Positions 7,883 to 15,301 of a stretch of 64,000 nt of DNA are shown here, piece after piece (position 1 is the first letter of the stretch; every line of letters begins with the position of its first letter). The position numbers and the translations under genes are program-made. This stretch comes from Cryobacterium sp. MP_M3. Lineage in GTDB: Bacteria > Actinomycetota > Actinomycetes > Actinomycetales > Microbacteriaceae. Under the pieces are notes generated by a model, which was given only the letters and a program-made list of their open reading frames with translations, did not search any database and had not been told where the DNA came from. The stretch covers positions 186,001 through 250,000 of the forward strand of contig NZ_JADOVI010000004.1 of NCBI RefSeq assembly GCF_015752155.1. Direction: 5' to 3'.

Positions 7883-9081
7883 GCCGTGATCTCCCCCAGA
7901 TTGTTGGCTGCAAGCAGCTCGGCGACCAGTTCGCGTTCGAAGTCGGTCTGGCCGACGCCGTTGCGCACGAACTCGAGGAACCCCGCGACGATCTCGTGGT
8001 CGTTCTGCTGGTGCAGGCGCGCGCCGTAGCTCGCGGCATCCGTGTCCACGACGACCAGGGGCCGGTGTTCGACGGTGACGCAGTGCGGGAACCGTTTCTG
8101 CAGGCGGCGCATGCCGTCGAGGGGCCGCACCTGGTCGGTGAGCACGGCCGACACCCAGTCGGCCTCGAACCGTTCGTGCTCCTCGGCGGTGAGCAGTTCC
8201 TCGATCTCGCCGGTGAGCACGGACAGCCTGCGGGGAACGGGAAGCGCGACCCATTCGACCTCGGCGTTCCGGCCGGCCTGGAGGTCGACGAGCCAGGCGC
8301 CGCGCGGCTTGCCTGCCTCGGAGAAGGAGTAGTGCAGGGGTGCCCCGGAATAGCGCACCCGGTCGGTGAGCGTGGCCCGGCCGTGGATGTGGCCGAGCGC
8401 GACGTAATCGGGGCCGTGACTGGGCGGGCCGTCGCTGAGCGCGTCGCCGGACGGGCCGAACACCGCGAGAGGCACCAGGTCGAGGCCTCCGGCGGTGATG
8501 TCGCGCTCGACCTCGGTGGCCTCGGCGGCCGGCGTCACCCCGGCCGCGAAGCAGTGCGCCAGCACGACCGAGCGCCCGCCGCGCCCGGCGAGATCCTCGC
8601 GGATCCGCCGCATCGCGAAGGTGAGCACCTGCTCGTGGTTGCGCAGCGTCTCCTCGGGGAACAGGTGCCGGATCATCGCCGGCTCCAGGTAGGGGATGCC
8701 GTAGAAGTGCACGGGGCCGTTCGCGTCAGCGATGGTGACGGGTTCGAGGAACTGGTCGGGTCTGGTGATGATGTGGATGCCTGCCAGGCCGGCCCACTCC
8801 GACTGGAAGCCGAGGCGCGTCGCCGAGTCGTGGTTGCCGCTGGTCATCACGACCACGGCGCCGGCCTCCCTCAGCTCCCGAAGCACCCAGGCCAGGAGGG
8901 AGTAGCTGTCGGCCGACGGCATCGCGGAGTCGAAGACGTCACCGGCGACGACGACGACCTGCACCTCGCGTTCCCGCACCACCTCGACGAGCGCCTCGAA
9001 CACCCCGCGGAGATGCCCCAGCGTGGAATGCGTGTGGAAGGTACGCCCGATGTGCCAGTCCGAGGTGTGCAGGATCTTCAT
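7879..9081 (-). CDS. sbcD: Exonuclease SbcCD subunit D (Mre11-like nuclease)
   Basis: A 400-residue calcineurin-type phosphoesterase, the nuclease partner of SbcC. It begins MKILHTSDWHIGR and shows the metal-binding series HTSDWH, GDVFDS, SGNHDS, HCF and GHIHG. The C-terminal capping and SbcC-binding region follows. ATG 9081 is the start because the phosphoesterase core begins at residue 2; longer in-frame extensions reach into the promoter of the divergent gene. It is the first gene of the sbcDC pair and overlaps sbcC by 4 bp. Confidence 0.95.
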   Translation of the reverse strand: MKILHTSDWHIGRTFHTHSTLGHLRGVFEALVEVVREREVQVVVVAGDVFDSAMPSADSYSLLAWVLRELREAGAVVVMTSGNHDSATRLGFQSEWAGLAGIHIITRPDQFLEPVTIADANGPVHFYGIPYLEPAMIRHLFPEETLRNHEQVLTFAMRRIREDLAGRGGRSVVLAHCFAAGVTPAAEATEVERDITAGGLDLVPLAVFGPSGDALSDGPPSHGPDYVALGHIHGRATLTDRVRYSGAPLHYSFSEAGKPRGAWLVDLQAGRNAEVEWVALPVPRRLSVLTGEIEELLTAEEHERFEADWVSAVLTDQVRPLDGMRRLQKRFPHCVTVEHRPLVVVDTDAASYGARLHQQNDHEIVAGFLEFVRNGVGQTDFERELVAELLAANNLGEITA

Positions 9082-9176
9082 GGTCCTCACGCTATGTGCG
9101 ACCGCGGACATCCCCCCGGAGGATCGCCACCGCGGAGGCCGGCGATGCTGAAATCGCCCCCGAACGAGAATGATTC

Positions 9177-9226
9177 TTTGTTTGTCTGCGTTTTTCTTGA
9201 CAAACAAAAGCAAACACAGGTAGCGT
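9177..9226 (+). promoter_or_regulatory. Promoter and probable DeoR-type operator of the fructose PTS operon
   Basis: A -35 TTGACA (9197-9202) is followed after 18 nt by TAGCGT (9221-9226), a plausible -10. Overlaid on it is an inverted repeat: TTTGTTTGTC (9177-9186) and its exact complement GACAAACAAA (9199-9208), 12 nt apart, with a further half-site CAAACA at 9211-9216. TGTTTG-like half sites are usual for DeoR-family regulators, so the product of the next gene probably represses its own operon here, relieved by a phosphorylated fructose. Confidence 0.75.
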
Positions 9227-9275
9227 GAAGATTGTTCACACAGTGACCCCGGTCACTCAACGTCGAGGAGGTCTC

Positions 9276-10064
9276 GTGTTCGCAGAAGAGCGTCAGGCCC
9301 TGATCATCGATCTGGTCTCCAGTTCGAGTCGGGTCACGGTCAGTGAACTCGCGAGCCGCTTCGACATCACCCCGGAGACCGTGCGCCGGGACCTCGACAC
9401 CCTCGAAGGCGCGCGCCAGTTGCGCCGGGTCCACGGCGGGGCGGTGGCCCTCGACCGGCTGAGCATGTCCGAGCAGAGCCTCGAGGAACGGCAGACCCAG
9501 CACCACGACGAGAAGGAACGGATCGCCGCCGCCGCCTTCACGCTGATCCCGGCCAGCCAGACCGGCTCGATCCTGCTCGATGCCGGAACCACCACCGAAC
9601 TCCTCGCCGACCTCCTCGTCGACTGGTCGCCGGCAGACCCGGGAGACGAGCTCCTCGTCATCACCAACGCCGTGCCGATCGCCACGAAGCTGGCCGGCAA
9701 CGACGACATCCAGTTGTACATCCTCGGCGGCCGCGTCCGCGGTCTCACCCGGGCCGTCGTCGGGCCGAGCACCATCGCCCAGCTCGACGCCCTGCGCCCC
9801 GACATCGGCTTCGTCGGCGCGAACGGCGTGCACGCCGAGTTCGGGTTCAGCACCCCGGATGCCGTCGAGTCGGCCGTGAAGACAGCCATCGTCCGTTCGG
9901 CCCGGCGCGTCGTCGCGCTGGCCGATTCCTCCAAGCTCGACAAGGAAACCCTGCTCCGCTTCGCGGCCCTCGGCGAAATCGACGTGCTGATCACGGACGC
10001 TCCCCCATCACTGGAACTTGCCGCGGCCCTCGCCGCGGCCGACGTTGAGGTTGTGATCGCGTGA
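9276..10064 (+). CDS. fruR: DeoR/GlpR-family transcriptional regulator of fructose utilisation
   Basis: A 262-residue repressor. The N-terminal winged helix-turn-helix (residues 1-57) has the DeoR signature VSELASRFDITPETVRRDLD; the remainder is the DeoRC sugar-phosphate sensor with LLDAGTTTELLADLL and IGFVGANGVH. I chose GTG 9276 over an in-frame GTG at 9225, since the latter would be only about one base after the -10 box, whereas GAGGAGG lies 4 nt before 9276. Its last codons overlap fruK by 4 bp (GTGA), so it controls and is co-transcribed with the PTS genes. The effector (fructose 1-phosphate or similar) is inferred. Confidence 0.88.
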   Translation: MFAEERQALIIDLVSSSSRVTVSELASRFDITPETVRRDLDTLEGARQLRRVHGGAVALDRLSMSEQSLEERQTQHHDEKERIAAAAFTLIPASQTGSILLDAGTTTELLADLLVDWSPADPGDELLVITNAVPIATKLAGNDDIQLYILGGRVRGLTRAVVGPSTIAQLDALRPDIGFVGANGVHAEFGFSTPDAVESAVKTAIVRSARRVVALADSSKLDKETLLRFAALGEIDVLITDAPPSLELAAALAAADVEVVIA

Positions 10065-11032
10065 TCATCACGTTTACCCCCAATCCGAGCCTGGACCGCA
10101 CGATCGGCCTGAGCGGGCCGCTCGCCCGCGGCGAAGTGCAGCGGGCCGTGTCCTCATCCGAGGAACCGGGCGGCAAGGGCGTCAACATCTGCCGCGCCCT
10201 CGAGGCATCCGGCCTGCCGAGCCTCGCCATCCTGCCCGGCGATGAACTCGATCCCGTGCTGCAGGGCCTTCGCGCGGCCGGGATCCCCTACCTCGGCATG
10301 CCGATCGGCGCCGCGATTCGCAGCAACGTCGCGATCACGGAACCCGACGGCACCACGACCAAGGTCAACGTTCCCGGACCGCAGCTCAGCACCGACCAGC
10401 AGCACGCGCTGATCGCCCTGGTGCTGGAGAAGTCCGAGGGCGCCGATTGGCTCGTGCTGGCCGGATCCCTGCCGCCGGGCGTGCCGGTGGACTTCTACGC
10501 CGACATCACCCGGCAGCTGCGGGCCCGCTACGGCGCCGCCACCCCCAGGGTCGCCGTCGACTCGTCAGGCCCGCCGCTGGCCGCCGCCGTCACCGCGGCG
10601 CCCGACCTGATCAAACCCAACGGCGAGGAGTTGGCCGAGCTCACCGGCATCCCCGACGCCGACGCGCTCGAGGCAGACCCGGCGCTGGTCGCCAGGGCCT
10701 CCGAACGCCTCGTCGCCGCCGGGGTCGGGGCCGTGCTGGCCACCCTCGGCGCCAAGGGCGCCGTGCTGGTGACCGAGGCCGGCGCCTGGCTGGCCCAGAC
10801 GCCGCCGATGATCGCCGCCAGCACCGTCGGCGCCGGCGATTCGTCGCTGGCCGGATTCCTGCTCAGCACCATTGCCGGGGCATCCGCGCCCGACTCCCTT
10901 CGTCAGGCCGCCGCCCATGGGGCAGCAGCCGCGTCCCTGCCGGGCTCGACCGTGCCGGCAGTGAACCAAACCAGACCTGGCGATGTCACCGTGACGTCGC
11001 TTGTTACCCATCCAAAGGAGGATGTCCAGTGA
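10061..11032 (+). CDS. fruK: 1-phosphofructokinase
   Basis: A 323-residue PfkB-family kinase that converts fructose 1-phosphate, the product of the PTS encoded next, to fructose 1,6-bisphosphate. Motifs: MIITFTPNPSLDRT at the start, GGKGVNICRAL near residue 38, KPNGEELAELTG near residue 185 and the catalytic TVGAGDSSLAGFL near residue 255 with Asp as base. GTG 10061 overlaps the regulator stop. The 3' end overlaps EIIABC by 4 bp and carries that gene's AAAGGAGG ribosome site. Tight coupling implies stoichiometric expression. Confidence 0.94.
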   Translation: MIITFTPNPSLDRTIGLSGPLARGEVQRAVSSSEEPGGKGVNICRALEASGLPSLAILPGDELDPVLQGLRAAGIPYLGMPIGAAIRSNVAITEPDGTTTKVNVPGPQLSTDQQHALIALVLEKSEGADWLVLAGSLPPGVPVDFYADITRQLRARYGAATPRVAVDSSGPPLAAAVTAAPDLIKPNGEELAELTGIPDADALEADPALVARASERLVAAGVGAVLATLGAKGAVLVTEAGAWLAQTPPMIAASTVGAGDSSLAGFLLSTIAGASAPDSLRQAAAHGAAAASLPGSTVPAVNQTRPGDVTVTSLVTHPKEDVQ

Positions 11033-13032
11033 GTGCACTGATCACGCCGGAGCTTGTTGCTCTGGATATGAATCTCGGAGCCGCTCCCTCGAGCGTAATC
11101 CGGCATCTTGCCGAGCTGATCGTCGGCGCCGGCCGGGCCACCGAGATCGAGGGCCTCTACGCGGATGCCCTCGCCCGCGAGGCGAAGACGGCCACCGGCA
11201 TCCCCGGCGGCCTTGCCATCCCGCATTGCCGTTCGTCCGCTGTGACCGAGCCGACGCTGGCGTTGGCCCGGTTGACCTCGCCCGTCGACTTCGGGGCCAA
11301 GGACGGCCCTGCCGACCTGGTCTTCCTGATCGCCGCGCCAGAGGGAGCCGACCAGGAACACCTGAAGATCCTGGCGAAGCTCGCCCGTTCGCTGATGAAG
11401 AGCGACTTCACCGCCGCCCTGCGCGCCGCCAAGTCGCCGGCCGAGATCGTCGAACTGGTCACCAACGTCATCGCCCCCGTCACCGTGGGTGCGGGCGCGG
11501 TCGGCGCCGACAACGCCAACGCCGGCACCAGCTCCAGCTCGTCATCGGTCAAGCGCATCGTCGCCGTCACCGCCTGCCCCACCGGAATCGCGCACACCTA
11601 CATGGCTGCCGATTCCCTGGTCGCGGCGGCCAAGGCCGCCGGCGTCGACCTGCAGGTCGAGACGCAGGGCTCCGCCGGCCTGACCATGCTCGACCCGGCC
11701 GTCATCGCCGCCGCCGACGCCGTCATCTTCGCCGTTGACGTCGACGTGCGCGGGCGTGAGCGCTTCGCCGGCAAGCCGGTCATCCAGGCTCCGGTCAAGC
11801 GGGGCATCGACGAACCGGCCAAGCTCATCCAGGACGCGCTCGCCGCGGCCAAGAACCCGAACGCGCGTCGCGTCGGCGGAAACGTCGGCGTCGTCGAGGC
11901 CGACACCAAGAACGAGCACTTCGGCCAGAAGGTCAAGCGCGCGCTGCTCACCGGTGTCAGCTACATGATCCCGTTCGTCGCCGGTGGAGGTCTCCTCATC
12001 GCCCTCGGCTTCCTGCTCGGCGGCTACGAGATCACCAAGGTTGCCGACGTCGTCGTGCTGCAGAACAGCCTGTTCAACCTCCCTGAGGGTGGCCTGCTGA
12101 TCTACCTCGGCGCCGTCTTCTTCAAGATCGGCGCCCTGTCGATGGGCTTCCTGGTTCCGGCGCTCGGCGGATACATCGCATACGCGATCGCCGACCGCCC
12201 CGGGATCGCGCCCGGCTTCGTCGCCGGCGCCGTCGCGGGCTTCATGGGTGCGGGCTTCCTCGGCGGCATCGCCGGTGGTCTCCTCGCCGGTGTCGCGGCA
12301 GCGAGCTTTGCCAAGCTCGACGTTCCGCGCTGGCTCCGCAGCCTGATGCCCGTCGTCATCATCCCGCTGGTCGCCTCGATCGTCGCATCCGGCCTGATGT
12401 TCCTCGTGCTCGGCGGTCCGATCGCCTGGATCACCAAGAACCTGAACGAATGGCTCACCGGCATGAGCGGTGCGTCGGCGATCATCCTCGGTCTGATCCT
12501 CGGCCTGATGATGGGCTTCGACCTCGGCGGCCCGGTCAACAAGGTTGCCTACGCCTTCGCCGTCGCCGGCCTCGGCACCGCCACCATCGCCAACCAGGCG
12601 CCGTGGCAGATCATGGCCGCGGTCATGGCCGCCGGCATGGTTCCGCCGCTCGCCATGGCCCTGGCCACGGTGGTCGACAAGAAGCTGTTCAGCCTGGTCG
12701 AACGTGAGAACGGCAAGGCGGCCTGGCTGCTCGGGGCATCCTTCATCTCCGAAGGCGCCATCCCGTTCGCCGCGGCCGACGTGTTCCGGGTCATCCCGGC
12801 CAGCATGATCGGCGCCGGCGTCACCGGTGCCCTGTCGATGGCCTGGGGCGTGACCTCGAAGGCACCGCACGGCGGAGTCTTCGTCTTCTTCGCCATTGAC
12901 AGCTTCCCGCTCTGGGCCCTCGCGATCGCGATCGGAACCGTCGTCGCGGCGTTCGTCGTGATCGTGCTCAAGCGGTACGCAGTCCGCAAGTCCAGCGTCG
13001 ACGCGGAGACCCCCGCACTCGTCAACGCGTAA
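11029..13032 (+). CDS. fruA: PTS fructose transporter EIIABC
   Basis: A 667-residue fused permease that imports fructose and phosphorylates it to fructose 1-phosphate. Domain order is IIA (about 1-150, phospho-acceptor His66 in LAIPHC), a Ser-rich linker, IIB (about 175-275, phospho-acceptor Cys183 in TACPTGIAHTYMAAD), then the membrane IIC domain (about 300-650) with many Gly-rich helices. The GTG at 11029 is set by AAAGGAGG 9 nt upstream and by homology beginning at that point; the frame stays open further upstream inside fruK but without sense. Coupled by 4-bp overlap to fruK. A strong hairpin follows the stop. Confidence 0.95.
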   Translation: MSALITPELVALDMNLGAAPSSVIRHLAELIVGAGRATEIEGLYADALAREAKTATGIPGGLAIPHCRSSAVTEPTLALARLTSPVDFGAKDGPADLVFLIAAPEGADQEHLKILAKLARSLMKSDFTAALRAAKSPAEIVELVTNVIAPVTVGAGAVGADNANAGTSSSSSSVKRIVAVTACPTGIAHTYMAADSLVAAAKAAGVDLQVETQGSAGLTMLDPAVIAAADAVIFAVDVDVRGRERFAGKPVIQAPVKRGIDEPAKLIQDALAAAKNPNARRVGGNVGVVEADTKNEHFGQKVKRALLTGVSYMIPFVAGGGLLIALGFLLGGYEITKVADVVVLQNSLFNLPEGGLLIYLGAVFFKIGALSMGFLVPALGGYIAYAIADRPGIAPGFVAGAVAGFMGAGFLGGIAGGLLAGVAAASFAKLDVPRWLRSLMPVVIIPLVASIVASGLMFLVLGGPIAWITKNLNEWLTGMSGASAIILGLILGLMMGFDLGGPVNKVAYAFAVAGLGTATIANQAPWQIMAAVMAAGMVPPLAMALATVVDKKLFSLVERENGKAAWLLGASFISEGAIPFAAADVFRVIPASMIGAGVTGALSMAWGVTSKAPHGGVFVFFAIDSFPLWALAIAIGTVVAAFVVIVLKRYAVRKSSVDAETPALVNA

Positions 13033-13038
13033 CCATCA

Positions 13039-13073
13039 CGTCGGCCGCCGTGTCACAAGCACGGCGGCCGACG
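13039..13073 (+). terminator. Perfect 14-bp stem-loop after fruA
   Basis: CGTCGGCCGCCGTG (13039-13052) and its exact complement (13060-13073) enclose the loop TCACAAG, 6 nt after the fruA stop. There is no T-run, so it is either a factor-dependent terminator or a 3'-end stabiliser that could lower ptsI expression relative to fruA. A TAGCGT box at 13086-13091, equal to the fruR -10, hints that ptsI may have its own promoter. Confidence 0.6.
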
Positions 13074-13124
13074 CGTAGCATGAAATAGCGTGGGCAAATC
13101 GCTGCGCATGAAAGAGGTTATCCC

Positions 13125-14810
13125 GTGCAGAATTTCTCTGGAGTAGGCGTCAGCCCAGGACGGATCATCGGCTCCGTCCGACAGATGCCGAAACCGGTCA
13201 GCGAACCCCCCGTCGGTGAGCGACTGTCGTCGTCGATGACAGCGGATGAGGCCACGGCCAGTCTGCGCGCGGCGTCGAAGGTCGTGCAGTCCGAGCTCCA
13301 GGGGCGCGCCGCCGCCGCAACGGGTGCCAGCAAGGCAGTGCTCGAAGCCACCGCGCTGATGGCGGCCGATCCCATGCTGATCAAGGCGGCCGTGAAACTC
13401 ATCGCCACCGGCACCTCCGCCGAGCGGGCGATCTGGGAGTCCGGCGCATCCGTTGCCGAGATGCTGCACAATCTCGGCGGCTACATGGCAGACCGGGCCA
13501 CGGACGTCCTCGACGTTCGCGCACGCATCGTCGCTGAACTCCGCGGGGTGCCTGCGCCCGGGATTCCGCAATCCACCGAACCCTTTATTCTCGTGGCGGA
13601 AGACCTCGCCCCCGCCGACACCGCCACCCTGGACCCGGCGAAGGTCCTGGCCCTGGTCACCTCCGGCGGCGGCCCGCAGTCGCACACCGCCATTATCGCC
13701 CGCGCCCTCGGCCTGCCGGCCGTGGTGGCCGCCCCCGGCGTCGACGAACTCGTCGACGGCACCGAGGTCTACGTCGACGGCGCCGCCGGCACCGTCAGCG
13801 TCAACCCCGGCGCCGACGAGCAGGCGCTCGTTGCCGCCTGGCTGCTCGCCGCTGAAACCCTCGCCGTGTTCGACGGCACCGGCAGCACCGCCGACGGTCA
13901 CCTCGTGCCCCTGCTCGCCAATGTCGGCGGGGCCGTGGATGCGGTCAAGGCCGCCGAGCTCGGCGCCCAGGGCGTCGGCCTGCTCCGCACCGAGTTCTGC
14001 TTCCTCGAGCGCGACACCGAACCGACCATCGACGAGCAGGTCGTCGCCTACCGCGGCGTCTTCGACGCGTTCCCGGGCAAGAAGGTCGTCGTGCGCACCC
14101 TCGACGCCGGCGCCGACAAGCCCCTCCCGTTCCTGACCGACACCACCGAGCCCAACCCGTCACTGGGTGTGCGCGGCTACCGCACGGACCTGACCACCCC
14201 CGGCGTGCTCAAGCGCCAGCTCACCGCGATCGCCACCGCGGCCGCCGACTCCCCCGCCGAAGTGTGGGTGATGGCGCCGATGATCGCGACCGTCGACGAG
14301 GCCGCCGACTTCGCCGCGATGTGCCGCGTCGCCGGACTGAAGATCCCCGGGGTCATGGTCGAGGTGCCGTCCGCTGCGCTGCTCGCGGATCGGATCCTCG
14401 GCGAGGTCGACTTCGTCAGCCTCGGCACGAACGACCTCACCCAGTACACGATGGCCGCCGACCGCCAGCTCGGCACCCTTGCCGCGCTGAACTCGCCGTG
14501 GCAGCCTGCCGTGCTGCACCTGATCAAGCTGACCGTCGCCGGGTCGATCGCCCAGGGCAAGAGCAAGCCCGTCGGCGTCTGCGGCGAGGCTGCGGCCGAC
14601 CCCGTGCTCGCCGTCGTGCTCGTCGGTCTCGGCGTCGCGACGCTCTCGATGACCGCCCGTTCACTCTCCGCCGTCGGCGCTGTGCTGAAGAGCGTCACCC
14701 TCGACGAGGCGAAGCGCCTGGCCGAGCTGGCTCTCTCGGCCCGGAACGCCGACGAAGCGCGCACCCGCGTGCGCGCCGAGCTGCCGATCCTCGAAAAACT
14801 GGGCCTCTGA
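13125..14810 (+). CDS. ptsI: Phosphoenolpyruvate-protein phosphotransferase (PTS enzyme I)
   Basis: A 561-residue enzyme I that takes phosphate from phosphoenolpyruvate and passes it to HPr. Seen: N-terminal HPr-binding helical region, the phospho-His segment GGGPQSHTAIIARALG near residue 185, and the C-terminal PEP-binding barrel with LLRTEFCFLER, LGVRGYR and the SLGTNDLTQY motif. GTG 13125 follows AAAGAGG at 8 nt. Having EI and HPr beside a fructose permease suggests this may be the general PTS set for the cell. Confidence 0.95.
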   Translation: MQNFSGVGVSPGRIIGSVRQMPKPVSEPPVGERLSSSMTADEATASLRAASKVVQSELQGRAAAATGASKAVLEATALMAADPMLIKAAVKLIATGTSAERAIWESGASVAEMLHNLGGYMADRATDVLDVRARIVAELRGVPAPGIPQSTEPFILVAEDLAPADTATLDPAKVLALVTSGGGPQSHTAIIARALGLPAVVAAPGVDELVDGTEVYVDGAAGTVSVNPGADEQALVAAWLLAAETLAVFDGTGSTADGHLVPLLANVGGAVDAVKAAELGAQGVGLLRTEFCFLERDTEPTIDEQVVAYRGVFDAFPGKKVVVRTLDAGADKPLPFLTDTTEPNPSLGVRGYRTDLTTPGVLKRQLTAIATAAADSPAEVWVMAPMIATVDEAADFAAMCRVAGLKIPGVMVEVPSAALLADRILGEVDFVSLGTNDLTQYTMAADRQLGTLAALNSPWQPAVLHLIKLTVAGSIAQGKSKPVGVCGEAAADPVLAVVLVGLGVATLSMTARSLSAVGAVLKSVTLDEAKRLAELALSARNADEARTRVRAELPILEKLGL

Positions 14811-14894
14811 GCCCCGACGCACCATTTTCGCGGCGCACCACGCCGCACCACAGTCGCCGGGCACAACTCGACGAGCACCAAATGAGGAGAAACC

Positions 14895-15173
14895 ATGTCC
14901 GAACGTAAAGCCACCATCGCCAGCCGGGTGGGCCTGCACGCCCGCCCCGCGTCCATCTTCGCCGCGGCCGTCGGCGAACTGCCGATCGAGGTCACCATCG
15001 GCCTCGAGGCCGACCCGGTGGAAGACGCCATGGATGCCTCGAGCATCCTGAGCCTGATGAGCCTCGGGGCCGCCAACGGCGCCGTCGTCGTGCTCCGCGC
15101 CGAGGGCGAGGGTGCCGACGAGGCCCTCGAAGCCCTCGTCAAGATCCTCGAAACCGACCTCGACGCCGAGTAG
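14895..15173 (+). CDS. ptsH: Phosphocarrier protein HPr
   Basis: A 92-residue HPr. The phospho-acceptor is His15 in VGLHARPAS. The segment around the regulatory serine of Firmicutes HPr reads DASSILSLMSLGA, close to the usual KSIMGVMSLG, but Actinobacteria generally do not use HPr(Ser) kinase, so I do not infer that regulation. The start ATG follows GAGGAGAAACC. It is the last gene of the PTS set and is followed by two strong hairpins before the convergent helicase gene. Confidence 0.95.
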   Translation: MSERKATIASRVGLHARPASIFAAAVGELPIEVTIGLEADPVEDAMDASSILSLMSLGAANGAVVVLRAEGEGADEALEALVKILETDLDAE

Positions 15174-15195
15174 CACCCGGCCGTTCCCCCTTGGC

Positions 15196-15219
15196 TGGCC
15201 GGCCTGTCCCGGCCGGCCA
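15196..15219 (+). terminator. Hairpin after ptsH
   Basis: TGGCCGGCC (15196-15204) and its exact complement GGCCGGCCA (15211-15219) enclose TGTCCC, 22 nt after the ptsH stop. No T-run follows, as is common for actinobacterial terminators. Confidence 0.55.
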
Positions 15220-15230
15220 TGCCCCCGACT

Positions 15231-15288
15231 TCGACCCTTCCGGTCGAGACCGACCCGCGCACCGGGCGGTCTCGACCGGAAGGGTCGA
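15231..15288. terminator. 22-bp perfect stem-loop between convergent genes
   Basis: The arm 15231-15252 (starting TCGACCCTTCC) is an exact inverted copy of 15267-15288, with a 14-nt loop that can itself add a CCCG/CGGG pairing. It sits between the ptsH stop and the stop of the convergent helicase (15302), so it probably serves as a two-way terminator. Length and perfection also fit a mobile palindromic repeat. The arm sequence resembles the dispersed GGTCGAG-type palindromes I associate with Microbacteriaceae intergenic DNA; that link is from memory and not verified. Confidence 0.7.
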
Positions 15289-15301
15289 TCTCGGCGCCCG
15301 G

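Noticed and set aside
7883..8254. N-terminal extension of SbcC through an upstream in-frame start
   Set aside because: It would overlap sbcD by 370 bp and adds Arg-rich sequence with no homology; the ABC head starts at ATG 7882 with a normal ATGA overlap.
11542..12870. 442-codon minus-strand frame opposite EIIC
   Set aside because: Low-complexity acidic/Gly shadow of the PTS membrane domain.
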